Positions 9,093 through 17,376 of a DNA stretch of 31,836 nt are shown here, in pieces (within the stretch, counting starts at the first letter, position 1; every line of letters starts with the position of its first letter). The DNA lies in IMG/VR virus record IMGVR_UViG_3300030117_003339, positions 1-31,836 of that record; one strand, given 5' to 3'. Made by a program: the position numbers and the translations under genes. The DNA comes from a virus. The notes below the pieces were generated by a model that ran no database searches, had not been told where the DNA came from, and saw only the letters and a list, made by a program, of their open reading frames with translations.

Positions 9093-12000
9093 TTATTTAT
9101 CTGAGCTCAGATCATCCACCTGTTTAGAGAGATCCTTGACTGCTTCAATGAGTAGAGGAATTAATTTGTTATAATGAACACCTTTAGTTCCATCTGGTTT
9201 AGTAGATACTGCGTCAGGAAGTACAGACTCAACATCCTGAGCAATAACTCCAATGTCATGTCCTGTGTAATTAGGATTACCCTCCTTCCAATCAAATTCA
9301 GTACCACGAATTTGCATTACCTTAGCAAGTGGGTTATCTAAGGTAGAAATGTTATCTTTCAATGTAGCATCAGATGATTGACCATAGAATGCAACGATAT
9401 CATCAGTCACATGTAAAGGACCACCTGCAAATGTTACAAACCCTGCAGATGAATATACATTTTGTGAGAATGATGTAAATCCATTGAAATTAACTTTATT
9501 ATCAAATACTACATCAGCAGTATATCTTGTATCAGTTGCAATCGCAACAGCAAAACCTGGTGCAGCATTAAGTACAAGATCAGATCCACATGCAGGATCA
9601 GTAGTAATTTCAGATTTATTAGTACCAACACCAGCAATAATACAATTCAACTTAGCACCAGTGGGGAATGTACCTATAATGTTAATACTTCCACCAAGTT
9701 CTACAGTTCCACTTGTAACCATATCATCAGTGAAACTAACATCATTAGAGAATGATACAGGACCATCAAACTGAGATAATATATTTTGTTGAGGACCACC
9801 CTCAACGATAATTCTTTGACGAACAATAACTTCATCAAATACTACAGAGTTACTTGATACTGCTTCACCAGTAACACTAGGAATAGGAATATTGAATGAT
9901 GTTTCTTTACCACTAGAAGAAGATATTCTCTTATTTCCAATATAGAAATCACCCTCGTTATTCAAACCAGTGTAAACCACTACACCAGCAGCTCTTTCTT
10001 GTGACTGTGCTAGATACTCTTCATCATCTGATAGAGTTCTGTTTTGTACCTGAGGTAGACCTGTACTATAGTTACCAGGACCATAACCAAGATATTCAAA
10101 TGTGTGACCTGATGCACGAAGTATAGATGGTCTTCGTAACTCAAGAGCCAGAGCATTTACTTTTTTAATTAATGATCCACTGACATGATCTGCTGGTAAT
10201 GTACCAAGAACACCTCTAATAACATTAAGAGAATCGTTACCTGCACCTACTAGTCCTTGTTCTACAACTCTTACAATCTCGTTATCTATTTCAATATACT
10301 CACCTAGTTTAAATCTTAGATCAGTACCAATACCTGAGTTAGGAACTTGTATTTTAATAGCAGTAGAGAGGTTAGTAATTGCATCTTTTAATGTTGCAGT
10401 CTCACCAGCATATAAGTTTTGATATCTTGAACCTATGGTTTCTTCAATCGATACAGTCTGGTTGTTTGCAGAATATGTCTGCTGATATATTTTATGTCCA
10501 GCAGCATAATTAATATCATTAACAGTTGTGGTAGTAAATGTAGTAATTCCAGCTATGGTAGATACCAAAAACTCACCTATATTATTACTATCAGTATCTA
10601 CGACCCTGAACTTAGATCCTTTTCTCAGTCCATGAGGTGTGGATGTAGTTATGGTTGTAATACCAGTAGTAATATCAAAATGAGTGGAAGCTATAGAAAC
10701 AGCAGGAGAGTTTCTATACAAATACTGTCCTTGAACAATAAGAGGATCACCAGCAGTCACAGCTATAGCAACACTAGTCTTATTAGGTATAGATGTTATT
10801 CTGTATAATCCATCAGATGTAATTCCAATTCCAGTAATAGAAACAACATCGCCAACAGCATTTGAAATACCAGATGTAGGAACTCCAATACTTGCACTAG
10901 CAAATCCTTCAAGAGTCAATGTCTCTCCACCTTGGTATCCAGAACCAGGTGCAAATACTTCAAATCCAGTAATAGAAGTAGATCCAAGACCAACTGTTAC
11001 AGTTGCAGTTGCACCATTCCAATTACCACCATCTAGTAATCTAGTATTATATTCTGTTGTTACAGCATATCCTACACCAGTTACTAGATTTTCATGAGTG
11101 ATAAGTCCATTGAAATTATGTTGATTATCAAATGTAATAGTACATACACCAGCAGATACAGGAGTAACAGCTGAAATACCATAACCGACATTAAATGTCT
11201 TATTAAACTTATCAAGAGTTTCTCTTGTTAGAGAATTCTGTTGGTCATTGATATCAACTTTTCCTACTGGTTCTCTACGAGCAAATGATACAGCAGCAGG
11301 AGAATTTTCTACAATATTATCTCTATCTTGTTGTGGATACAGATAAGTAACATTTTGTCTATAATTTTTATAATCAAATTCTTGAGGTGGAGCATAGTCA
11401 CAACTCAATACATCTAAAATGTATACACCATCATTTGCTCCAGAAACATAAGGTTCTACAGTATTGACACGATAAACAGTAAAGTTCTTCTTGTTATCAC
11501 TAATAGAAAATCTTGGTTGGAATAGATTTCTACTGTTAGTAGTATCTACAAAGTTACCTGTGTTTCTCTCAACACCATTAATATCAGTAGTGCTATGTGC
11601 AAACTGATAAGCATCAATAAGAGCAGTTACTGTGAACAATCCATTATATCCTATACCATCAGTACCACTAGGATTATTAGAATCCTGAACATCTACAACT
11701 TTAACAATGTCACCAACCTCTACATTGTGAGGTTTCTCAGTTCTAACAGTTACTACACTAGATGTCTCACTAACAAATGCAATGAAGTTTTGATTTCTTC
11801 CATAATTATTATCATTGAGAGTTATAGTAGTGGCAGCAGCATCAGAAGTTTTTGCATATCCTACTAAAGAAGAACTTTGGAATACAAATCCGTCAACTGG
11901 ATCTCTAGAGTTAGTTGCTTCTTTTGGTATAACATAACGAATCTTATAAAGTTTATCTTCAATAGATCTTTTATCCTCAAATCTTTTAATCTGTGCTATG

Positions 12001-14339
12001 TTTGTACCAGTAACACCTATTAAATTGAAATTATTTCTAATCTGTGGATAGATGTCGTTATCAGTATCAACATGAATAAACCATCTACTTTGAGAAGAAT
12101 CCCATTGTATTGGATGTCCAAGATCATTACTCTCTTTATCAGATACTCTACTCTCAATCCTTAATGAACTACCGCCATATATTTCAATGGGAACATCATT
12201 AATAGCATTTGAGAATGTAGATGCAATCTTAATACTAGTAGGAGATACTACAATAGCATAATATATCTTATTGAATTCAATATTTTCAGGTAGATCACCA
12301 TCATCACTGAAAATTCTTATCTTTTCACCAGTTATTAGACCAATAGTATCAACTGTTAACTCAAAGAATGTATTAGGTACACCTGCAGCAGTTTTTTTAG
12401 CACCAGATTGATTACCAACTGCAGCAGTATTAATACCAGATGTCTCTATCTTGTTTTCAAGCATCAAGACATTAGCAGTATAATCTGTTGCTCCTATGGC
12501 TACATGTATTTTTTCATCATGTCTAGCACCAACTCTATATCCTTGAGATAAACTTAAAGGGGGATCATCTTCCTTATCAAAGGAGAAGATGTACAAATGA
12601 CTTGATAATCCTACTTGTTTAGTCTTATCGACATCTAACTGATAGAAACTAACACTATCAGTTTTTGCAGCAGATGTATCTACAGTCTGTGGTGTAGTAA
12701 TATGTGTAACATATCCTTGGTCATCTCTTGGGAATGCATCAGGTCTAAATCCTTCACCAATTAAAGCAAACTGTCCAAAGTTAGAGTTAGAGTTAGTGAT
12801 AGATGCGTCAGCACCACTTTGTCCTAAGAAGTGAGCATTGTAACCAATAGCAAACACAGAAACTATCTGTACAACAGCATTGTTTCTAATAGTAACATGA
12901 GCTTGCTCCCATCCTTTACGATATATTGCTCCACTATCTAAGTGATAAACAGTTGCTGCGTTAGTTGATGATGATTGAGCACTCAAATCAGCACCAATTA
13001 CCTTTTGATATGCTATTCCTTCATATAATCTAGACTCTCTATTATATTTTACAAATGCTCTGTCATCTTTTTGTAGTGATATACCAGTGAACTGTGCAAC
13101 AACCATTGATCTAAATCCAGTTGCCTTTGCACCATCAGTTATCATACCTTGCATACCATACACTGATCTTAGTGAGAGGTTAAAGATATATGGTGATGCA
13201 CCTGTCACCGTATCAGCTTCGATAGTTGCTACCGCATTAGCAATATTTGATGGTGTTGCTGGTAAATTATTGGGGAATGTTGATAGAGTATATGTGAATG
13301 TAGTAGGATCTACTATAGATTGTACAATAGTAGAAATATTATACTGTGATACATTAACTCCACTAATTTTTATAGGAGTCCCTTCACTCAATCTATGTGG
13401 TTGTTGTGTTGTTACTGTTACTTGTGATGTAGCAGTACTACCATCACCTGATATAATACTTGCAATTTGTATTGGATCGTTTCCTAACGCACCAACAATT
13501 TCATATTCTGGTCTGACTGTATCAAAATCTCCTTCATTCTCTGGCCATTCATATGTAACAGCACGACCTGTTGGTTCTTGATAAGCATAACTTAACTTGT
13601 AATAATACATGCTAAGGTCTGTCCTATCATATCCCTTAACATCATTAACACCATCAGCATACTCAAAGCATGTTAATTTATGATGAGAAAATATTGGGAA
13701 TGATCTATTATCTTCATTGAACTGTTGGTGATCAGTATATACCAAACGATCACCTTTTCCGTCAAATATTGAGAACTGCCAGAAATAACAAGCACCAGTT
13801 ATTCTGAATAATGATGCAGTAGGAACATCATCATCTGTAGGGTTAGGTACATACAGAGGATATATTTTAGTTTTTCTTAAATCAAGACCAACAATAGAAG
13901 TACCACGAGGAACTATACATCCACCATATACTGAGTTAAATCTATAAAGTATATTATTTTCTACAGTAAGATCAAATTCTGCTGATAAATTTAAACTAAA
14001 TTCAGCACTAGCAAGTGTCTGAGCACCTAGAGGAGAGACACCAACTGCTCTTGAGGGGTCACTAGGATCTTTTTTAATAGCAAATCCTGGTCTGTTGTCT
14101 ATAAAATGATCACCAGGAAATAGTAATATAGTTGTCTTATCGTTTATATCGTTATCGAATCCAGTTTGATATGAAAATCGAGCAGACTCTAGTAATGCCC
14201 TTTGAATAGTCCTAAAAGGTTTCGTCAAGGAATTACCTTGATTGGTTATACTGTCTGTAGCATCCAAATCATTTGGATTAACATAGAGAATCTTACCCTC
14301 AGTATTCTTTATAAAGTTCTCTAGCTTATTAAGTGGCAT
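9093..14339 (-). CDS. giant tail fibre with C-terminal S74 self-cleaving chaperone domain
   Basis: This 1748-aa protein begins MPLNKLENFIKNTEGKILYV and has a parallel beta-helix-like N-terminal region (KPFRTIQRALLESARFS, then FPGDHFID). A long middle of mixed beta modules follows, with VTTQQPHRLSEGTPIKISG-type repeats recurring as 'HNVEVGDIVKVVDV' and 'HGLRKGSKFRVVD'. The last 93 residues match the intramolecular chaperone of endosialidase (peptidase S74): SDATLKDNI, then IGVIAQDVE, then VHYNKLIPLLIEAVK. In this family the Ser of SDxxLK and the Lys five residues later (S1656 and K1661) drive autocleavage just before the Ser after trimer folding. I infer release of a roughly 1655-residue mature fibre. 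It is probably a major receptor-binding fibre. Confidence 0.9.
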   Translation of the reverse strand: MPLNKLENFIKNTEGKILYVNPNDLDATDSITNQGNSLTKPFRTIQRALLESARFSYQTGFDNDINDKTTILLFPGDHFIDNRPGFAIKKDPSDPSRAVGVSPLGAQTLASAEFSLNLSAEFDLTVENNILYRFNSVYGGCIVPRGTSIVGLDLRKTKIYPLYVPNPTDDDVPTASLFRITGACYFWQFSIFDGKGDRLVYTDHQQFNEDNRSFPIFSHHKLTCFEYADGVNDVKGYDRTDLSMYYYKLSYAYQEPTGRAVTYEWPENEGDFDTVRPEYEIVGALGNDPIQIASIISGDGSTATSQVTVTTQQPHRLSEGTPIKISGVNVSQYNISTIVQSIVDPTTFTYTLSTFPNNLPATPSNIANAVATIEADTVTGASPYIFNLSLRSVYGMQGMITDGAKATGFRSMVVAQFTGISLQKDDRAFVKYNRESRLYEGIAYQKVIGADLSAQSSSTNAATVYHLDSGAIYRKGWEQAHVTIRNNAVVQIVSVFAIGYNAHFLGQSGADASITNSNSNFGQFALIGEGFRPDAFPRDDQGYVTHITTPQTVDTSAAKTDSVSFYQLDVDKTKQVGLSSHLYIFSFDKEDDPPLSLSQGYRVGARHDEKIHVAIGATDYTANVLMLENKIETSGINTAAVGNQSGAKKTAAGVPNTFFELTVDTIGLITGEKIRIFSDDGDLPENIEFNKIYYAIVVSPTSIKIASTFSNAINDVPIEIYGGSSLRIESRVSDKESNDLGHPIQWDSSQSRWFIHVDTDNDIYPQIRNNFNLIGVTGTNIAQIKRFEDKRSIEDKLYKIRYVIPKEATNSRDPVDGFVFQSSSLVGYAKTSDAAATTITLNDNNYGRNQNFIAFVSETSSVVTVRTEKPHNVEVGDIVKVVDVQDSNNPSGTDGIGYNGLFTVTALIDAYQFAHSTTDINGVERNTGNFVDTTNSRNLFQPRFSISDNKKNFTVYRVNTVEPYVSGANDGVYILDVLSCDYAPPQEFDYKNYRQNVTYLYPQQDRDNIVENSPAAVSFARREPVGKVDINDQQNSLTRETLDKFNKTFNVGYGISAVTPVSAGVCTITFDNQHNFNGLITHENLVTGVGYAVTTEYNTRLLDGGNWNGATATVTVGLGSTSITGFEVFAPGSGYQGGETLTLEGFASASIGVPTSGISNAVGDVVSITGIGITSDGLYRITSIPNKTSVAIAVTAGDPLIVQGQYLYRNSPAVSIASTHFDITTGITTITTSTPHGLRKGSKFRVVDTDSNNIGEFLVSTIAGITTFTTTTVNDINYAAGHKIYQQTYSANNQTVSIEETIGSRYQNLYAGETATLKDAITNLSTAIKIQVPNSGIGTDLRFKLGEYIEIDNEIVRVVEQGLVGAGNDSLNVIRGVLGTLPADHVSGSLIKKVNALALELRRPSILRASGHTFEYLGYGPGNYSTGLPQVQNRTLSDDEEYLAQSQERAAGVVVYTGLNNEGDFYIGNKRISSSSGKETSFNIPIPSVTGEAVSSNSVVFDEVIVRQRIIVEGGPQQNILSQFDGPVSFSNDVSFTDDMVTSGTVELGGSINIIGTFPTGAKLNCIIAGVGTNKSEITTDPACGSDLVLNAAPGFAVAIATDTRYTADVVFDNKVNFNGFTSFSQNVYSSAGFVTFAGGPLHVTDDIVAFYGQSSDATLKDNISTLDNPLAKVMQIRGTEFDWKEGNPNYTGHDIGVIAQDVESVLPDAVSTKPDGTKGVHYNKLIPLLIEAVKDLSKQVDDLSSDK
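9094..9101 (-). promoter_or_regulatory. late promoter motif GATAAATA
   Basis: The minus strand reads GATAAATA, a match to the NATAAATA form of the T4-type late promoter. It overlaps the stop of the S74 fibre gene and lies about 28 nt before the 890-aa fibre gene. A perfect 14-nt palindrome (ATCTGAG/CTCAGAT, 9099-9112) overlaps its 5' end. Confidence 0.55.
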
Positions 14340-14370
14340 CTCTAAAGTTCAAGAAAGTACTTGCTTCAGT

Positions 14371-14378
14371 TATTTAGC
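14371..14378 (-). promoter_or_regulatory. possible late promoter GCTAAATA for the S74 fibre gene
   Basis: In the 70-nt divergent gap the minus strand reads GCTAAATA about 32 nt before the giant fibre gene. It is one base off NATAAATA. Its position in the only gap upstream of this gene supports a late promoter, but the match is imperfect. Confidence 0.4.
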
Positions 14379-14382
14379 CAAG

Positions 14383-14408
14383 GATAAATACATCAAGCAT
14401 GATAAATA
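14383..14408 (+). promoter_or_regulatory. tandem late promoter motifs (GATAAATA twice)
   Basis: GATAAATA occurs at 14383-14390 and again at 14401-14408, both matching the T4-type late consensus NATAAATA. The first fits a transcript starting near 14396, with about 14 nt of leader before the ATG at 14410. The second abuts the ATG so closely that a transcript from it would begin inside the gene. Confidence 0.6.
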
Positions 14409-14409
14409 A

Positions 14410-14667
14410 ATGGATTTTCAAAAAGTAACTACAGGAGTAACAGCAGCAGCAGTTGTAGGAACTGGTGCAGTTGTTGGTGGTGGTCAAGTTATTGACAATA
14501 TGAATAATGGACCTGCTAGGAGACAAGAGGCACAATTAGAAGAGATTAGAAAAGTTGTTAGAGAAGAAATTTATAAACAACTGGTAGATAATTGGCCGAA
14601 GTCATCTGGTCCTGTCAAAGGATTGAAACCACCTGTAGACTACAAAAATCAAATTCCAACTCAATGA
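14410..14667 (+). CDS. small hypothetical protein with glycine-rich hydrophobic segment
   Basis: This 85-aa protein has an N-terminal apolar, Gly/Ala/Val-rich stretch at about residues 8-27 (TGVTAAAVVGTGAVVGGG). A charged helix at 38-58 (RRQEAQLEEIRKVVREEIYK) and a proline-containing tail follow. The apolar part could be a short membrane helix. No family is recognised. It sits behind tandem late promoters and 13 nt before the next plus-strand gene, so a late, possibly virion or membrane-associated role is inferred only from context. Confidence 0.65.
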   Translation: MDFQKVTTGVTAAAVVGTGAVVGGGQVIDNMNNGPARRQEAQLEEIRKVVREEIYKQLVDNWPKSSGPVKGLKPPVDYKNQIPTQ

Positions 14668-14680
14668 ATAAATCATTATT

Positions 14681-15556
14681 ATGGAACCATTTGAAATACC
14701 AAATATAGAAACTGAAGGTGTTAATATACCTAATATCCAGATTAATGGAACTGAGATTCGATTGATTCCTAATTCTGGTGTAAGAGGTATTGGTAATAAT
14801 TATGTACAAGATAATAGAGTGTGGTTAATTACACCACCACAATCTATACCAATAACAATTCCTGTTACTGAAACAATAGGAACTCCTATTGTTGATATGC
14901 CTGGTTGCGTAAAAGTCCATAAAGAAAACGCAAAAAATCCACAAAACAAAAACAAAATGTTAGTGGATAACGATCCTAAAGGAAATGTAGTATTATGTGA
15001 TGGTGGTATGCCATACTATGACCCACCTGATTATGATGCTAGAGATTTAACTTGGCAAACTGTAACAACAGAAGAACCTGAAGCTCAAGGTGTAGATACT
15101 GGAGATCCACCTCCACCTGATATAGACACTCCACAACCGCCTGTAACACCTCCAACTGATAAAGAAGTAGAATGTCCTCCTATCAATGGAAGACGAGTTG
15201 GAGACCTAAATCAAGAGGGTACAGAGAGAGTAACTGGTCATAAATTAACACCTGATGGGTTAATCTGTGAGACATTGTGGGAAGATGTTCCAACATTGCA
15301 ACAGTATGTACCGTCAGTATCTGTAGTATCAACTACCGCAGCTATAGCTACTGTGGCAACTGCGTCTGCCCTATTTGCCAAACCCCTAGCAGATTTGCTC
15401 CTGAGGGTGGTGAAACCTGTAGTGAAGAAAGCTCTTGGGAAGGTTCAGACGATCCTTGGGAAGACTCCTCAACGGGCTTCGAGATCCGATAGGATTCGGG
15501 ATCGTTATCGGGAGAAGAAAGGGTTACCTCCTCTGAAGGTGAAGAAGAAGAAGTAG
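14681..15556 (+). CDS. hypothetical virion-type protein with basic C-terminus
   Basis: This 291-aa protein starts MEPFEIPNIETEGVNIPNIQ. Its middle is rich in proline and acidic residues (about 125-165, DTGDPPPPDIDTPQPPVTPP), followed by an alanine-rich apolar segment at about 216-245 and a strongly basic tail (SDRIRDRYREKKGL, ending KVKKKK). No enzymatic motif is seen. The last 209 bp overlap the end of the convergent minus-strand gene, and there codon use shifts sharply to G/C at third positions. Membrane-anchor plus nucleic-acid- or surface-binding tail is possible. Function is unknown. Confidence 0.7.
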   Translation: MEPFEIPNIETEGVNIPNIQINGTEIRLIPNSGVRGIGNNYVQDNRVWLITPPQSIPITIPVTETIGTPIVDMPGCVKVHKENAKNPQNKNKMLVDNDPKGNVVLCDGGMPYYDPPDYDARDLTWQTVTTEEPEAQGVDTGDPPPPDIDTPQPPVTPPTDKEVECPPINGRRVGDLNQEGTERVTGHKLTPDGLICETLWEDVPTLQQYVPSVSVVSTTAAIATVATASALFAKPLADLLLRVVKPVVKKALGKVQTILGKTPQRASRSDRIRDRYREKKGLPPLKVKKKK

Positions 15557-16364
15557 GTGGTGTCCACTTAGGTTGTGGTATTTCATGTTGATGTGGTATT
15601 ATCTGACCACCAGGTGATGTTACAACTACATCAGCACAAATACTATGATATGGCGATGCAGGGTGGAAAAATATACCAGATTTTTTTAGCTCACCACAAT
15701 TTTTTAATCTTGCGATCTCGAAATCTAATCTTTTGTTAGAAACTAATTGAGTTTGCATTGCTATTTGTTGCTCAGCTGCCTGTTGACATAACTCCTTCAT
15801 TTTCTTATTCAATGGTACTGATAAAGTAGCAGATATACCAATATTAAATGATTGGTTTGCTCTCATATCAGTCCTTATAGGTTTATACCATATTGGATCT
15901 AAAGTATTATTAGTTACAGCATCAGGTACACCGTCTCCTGCAGGTACTTCAACCTCTATTTGCATATCAGCACCATCAGCAAACCATCTAGTACCATCAT
16001 CCTTAGTGCGGTTATCGTACCATGTCTCCCAAGGATAGTTTTGAACTGTTATTGTTTGAGTGACTGTTCTACCAGATATATCTGTTAAATTATATTGTGG
16101 TTCGTTATAAAAATCTTCCCAAGGATGCTTTCTGCTATCAGCAAACTGCATGTATGGTGTCATATTGAGAGTTGTACTCTGACACGATACACCATTACCG
16201 TAGGTGTTAGTTACATATGGACCTTGTAAAACTTGTATTGCCTGGTTGGTCACTGAGCCTGAAGAATTGGCAATAGGGTTGGCAGTAGCACTAACACCAC
16301 CAACACCTTCAGCTAAGGCTTTCATTGGTAACAAATAGTTAACGCCCAAAAGCGTTGCTATCAC
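15348..16364 (-). CDS. exported hypothetical protein, GTG start
   Basis: I start this gene at the GTG at 16364, which overlaps the upstream gene's TGA as GTGA, giving 338 aa. The frame stays open further upstream but only as an Arg/Asn/Gln-rich shadow of the neighbour. The N-terminus is apolar (IATLLGVNYLLP) and then ALA-E, a plausible Sec cleavage site, although the short n-region lacks an early basic residue. Mature features include VLQGPYVTNTYGNG, twin PWE motifs (HPWEDFY and YPWETWY), a helical segment (MKELCQQAAEQQIAMQTQ) and a Ser/Pro/Glu-rich tail. No family name is recognised. The last 209 bp are antiparallel to the end of the plus-strand gene. It is the third gene of an exported-protein cassette. 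Confidence 0.65.
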   Translation of the reverse strand: MIATLLGVNYLLPMKALAEGVGGVSATANPIANSSGSVTNQAIQVLQGPYVTNTYGNGVSCQSTTLNMTPYMQFADSRKHPWEDFYNEPQYNLTDISGRTVTQTITVQNYPWETWYDNRTKDDGTRWFADGADMQIEVEVPAGDGVPDAVTNNTLDPIWYKPIRTDMRANQSFNIGISATLSVPLNKKMKELCQQAAEQQIAMQTQLVSNKRLDFEIARLKNCGELKKSGIFFHPASPYHSICADVVVTSPGGQIIPHQHEIPQPKWTPPTSSSSPSEEVTLSSPDNDPESYRISKPVEESSQGSSEPSQELSSLQVSPPSGANLLGVWQIGQTQLPQ

Positions 16365-16828
16365 TGGGTAAATGTACTTGTTGTATCTGTTACGCTTTGT
16401 ATAGTTGTTACTCTTTGTATTATTGTCTGATTCGTCATACCAGGTCCTTGATAACTCTGAGTGAATTGGAAGGCTGCACCTGGCGTTGTTAGGGTGAAGT
16501 TGTTTGTTTGAGAGAAGTCTAAACTGTCGAAGGAAGAAGTTACGCTGCCTGTTACTGCTGCGTCTCCTGACCCTACGGTTGGGTTGACCGTTACTGTCGA
16601 TGTTGATGTTGGTGGGTTTAATGGCTGACCATTGTTGTCTATGCCTACCCCAGTCACTGAGTATTCCCATCCTGTCCTATAATCAATGGAATTTATGGTT
16701 TCCGTTACTGTAGATTCAGTTTCGGTATGGCTCGTCATAGAGCCTTGCTGAAAATTGGGGACCACTGGCACTGCTCTCGCTGCACCAGTACTACCTAACA
16801 ATACTAATATAGTTATAAGCCTTTTCAT
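16361..16828 (-). CDS. exported hypothetical protein B
   Basis: This 155-aa protein begins MKRLITILVLLGSTGAARA-V, a textbook Sec signal peptide with basic n-region, apolar core and ARA cleavage site. The mature part is Thr/Ser/Val-rich and beta-like, with VTGVGID at about 58-64 and GAAFQFTQSYQG near 115-126. The latter pair of motifs recurs in the upstream gene (ISGSGVD and GATFSFSQAY), so the two are likely paralogues. AGGT lies 4 nt before the ATG. Its stop overlaps the GTG start of the downstream exported protein. It probably acts in the host periplasm or at the envelope. Function unknown. Confidence 0.7.
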   Translation of the reverse strand: MKRLITILVLLGSTGAARAVPVVPNFQQGSMTSHTETESTVTETINSIDYRTGWEYSVTGVGIDNNGQPLNPPTSTSTVTVNPTVGSGDAAVTGSVTSSFDSLDFSQTNNFTLTTPGAAFQFTQSYQGPGMTNQTIIQRVTTIQSVTDTTSTFTQ

Positions 16829-16836
16829 GACCTATT

Positions 16837-17331
16837 TTATCTTATTGTAACCTCGGTTACGAACTGAGTTGTAGCTGAAGTATTAGCTCCACCAGGTGCC
16901 ACAGCACTAAAAGCGTGTGAACTAGATGTTTGACCAGCTAAATTACCAACTGTTCCTCCTGCCGTACTGACAACATTACCAAAATTAGCAGTCTCGCCAA
17001 CTGTTACAGCACCTGTAGGAACTGCATCGGCTTGAGTGTAGGCTTGGCTAAAGCTAAAAGTTGCACCAGGAACATCCTGAGTTGCTGAAATTGTACCAGG
17101 AGCATATACACCTGATGTTATGGTTCCAGCAGAAATAGTATTAGCAGTAGTACCATCAGTGGTATCAACACCACTACCAGAAATCGAGAAAGATGACCCA
17201 ATTCTCTCAGCCGAAGTATGGGCTCCTCCTACGCTCAACTGCACACTGGATGCATATCGAGTTGTAATATCGGCTCTCGCTGCAAGCGGAGCACTCATCA
17301 ATAACATTATTAAAGGGATAAACCTTTTCAT
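16837..17331 (-). CDS. exported hypothetical protein A
   Basis: This 164-aa protein begins MKRFIPLIMLLMSAPLAARA-D, a clear Sec signal peptide. The mature domain is small-residue-rich, with alternating beta-like Ser/Thr/Val/Gly, and shares SISGSGVD and GATFSFSQAY with the next gene, suggesting duplication. There are no cysteines in the mature part and no membrane segment after the signal. It is first of three exported-protein genes (8-nt gap to the second), behind a late-promoter-like CCTAAATA. Export of three consecutive phage products is unusual; roles in lysis, superinfection exclusion or host-surface modification are possible, none shown. Confidence 0.7.
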   Translation of the reverse strand: MKRFIPLIMLLMSAPLAARADITTRYASSVQLSVGGAHTSAERIGSSFSISGSGVDTTDGTTANTISAGTITSGVYAPGTISATQDVPGATFSFSQAYTQADAVPTGAVTVGETANFGNVVSTAGGTVGNLAGQTSSSHAFSAVAPGGANTSATTQFVTEVTIR

Positions 17332-17355
17332 TAGAATTAGTGCTTTAAGCCTCTC

Positions 17356-17363
17356 TATTTAGG
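17356..17363 (-). promoter_or_regulatory. possible late promoter CCTAAATA
   Basis: The minus strand reads CCTAAATA in the 45-nt gap between the nitrilase-family gene and the exported-protein cassette, about 25 nt before the ATG at 17331. It is one base off the NATAAATA late motif. The same stretch has a GCCT/AGGC inverted repeat that could form a small hairpin. Confidence 0.35.
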
Positions 17364-17376
17364 CATTTTTACTTTG

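Noticed and set aside
13087-13581. Plus-strand ORF of 164 codons inside the giant fibre gene
   Set aside because: Antisense to a well-supported coding region, no binding site, no recognisable protein features.
16365-16670. N-terminal extension of the third exported protein up to an ATG at 16670
   Set aside because: The stretch is Arg/Asn/Gln-rich, is a frame shadow of the neighbouring exported gene, and would bury the signal-like segment; the GTG overlapping the neighbour's stop fits better.
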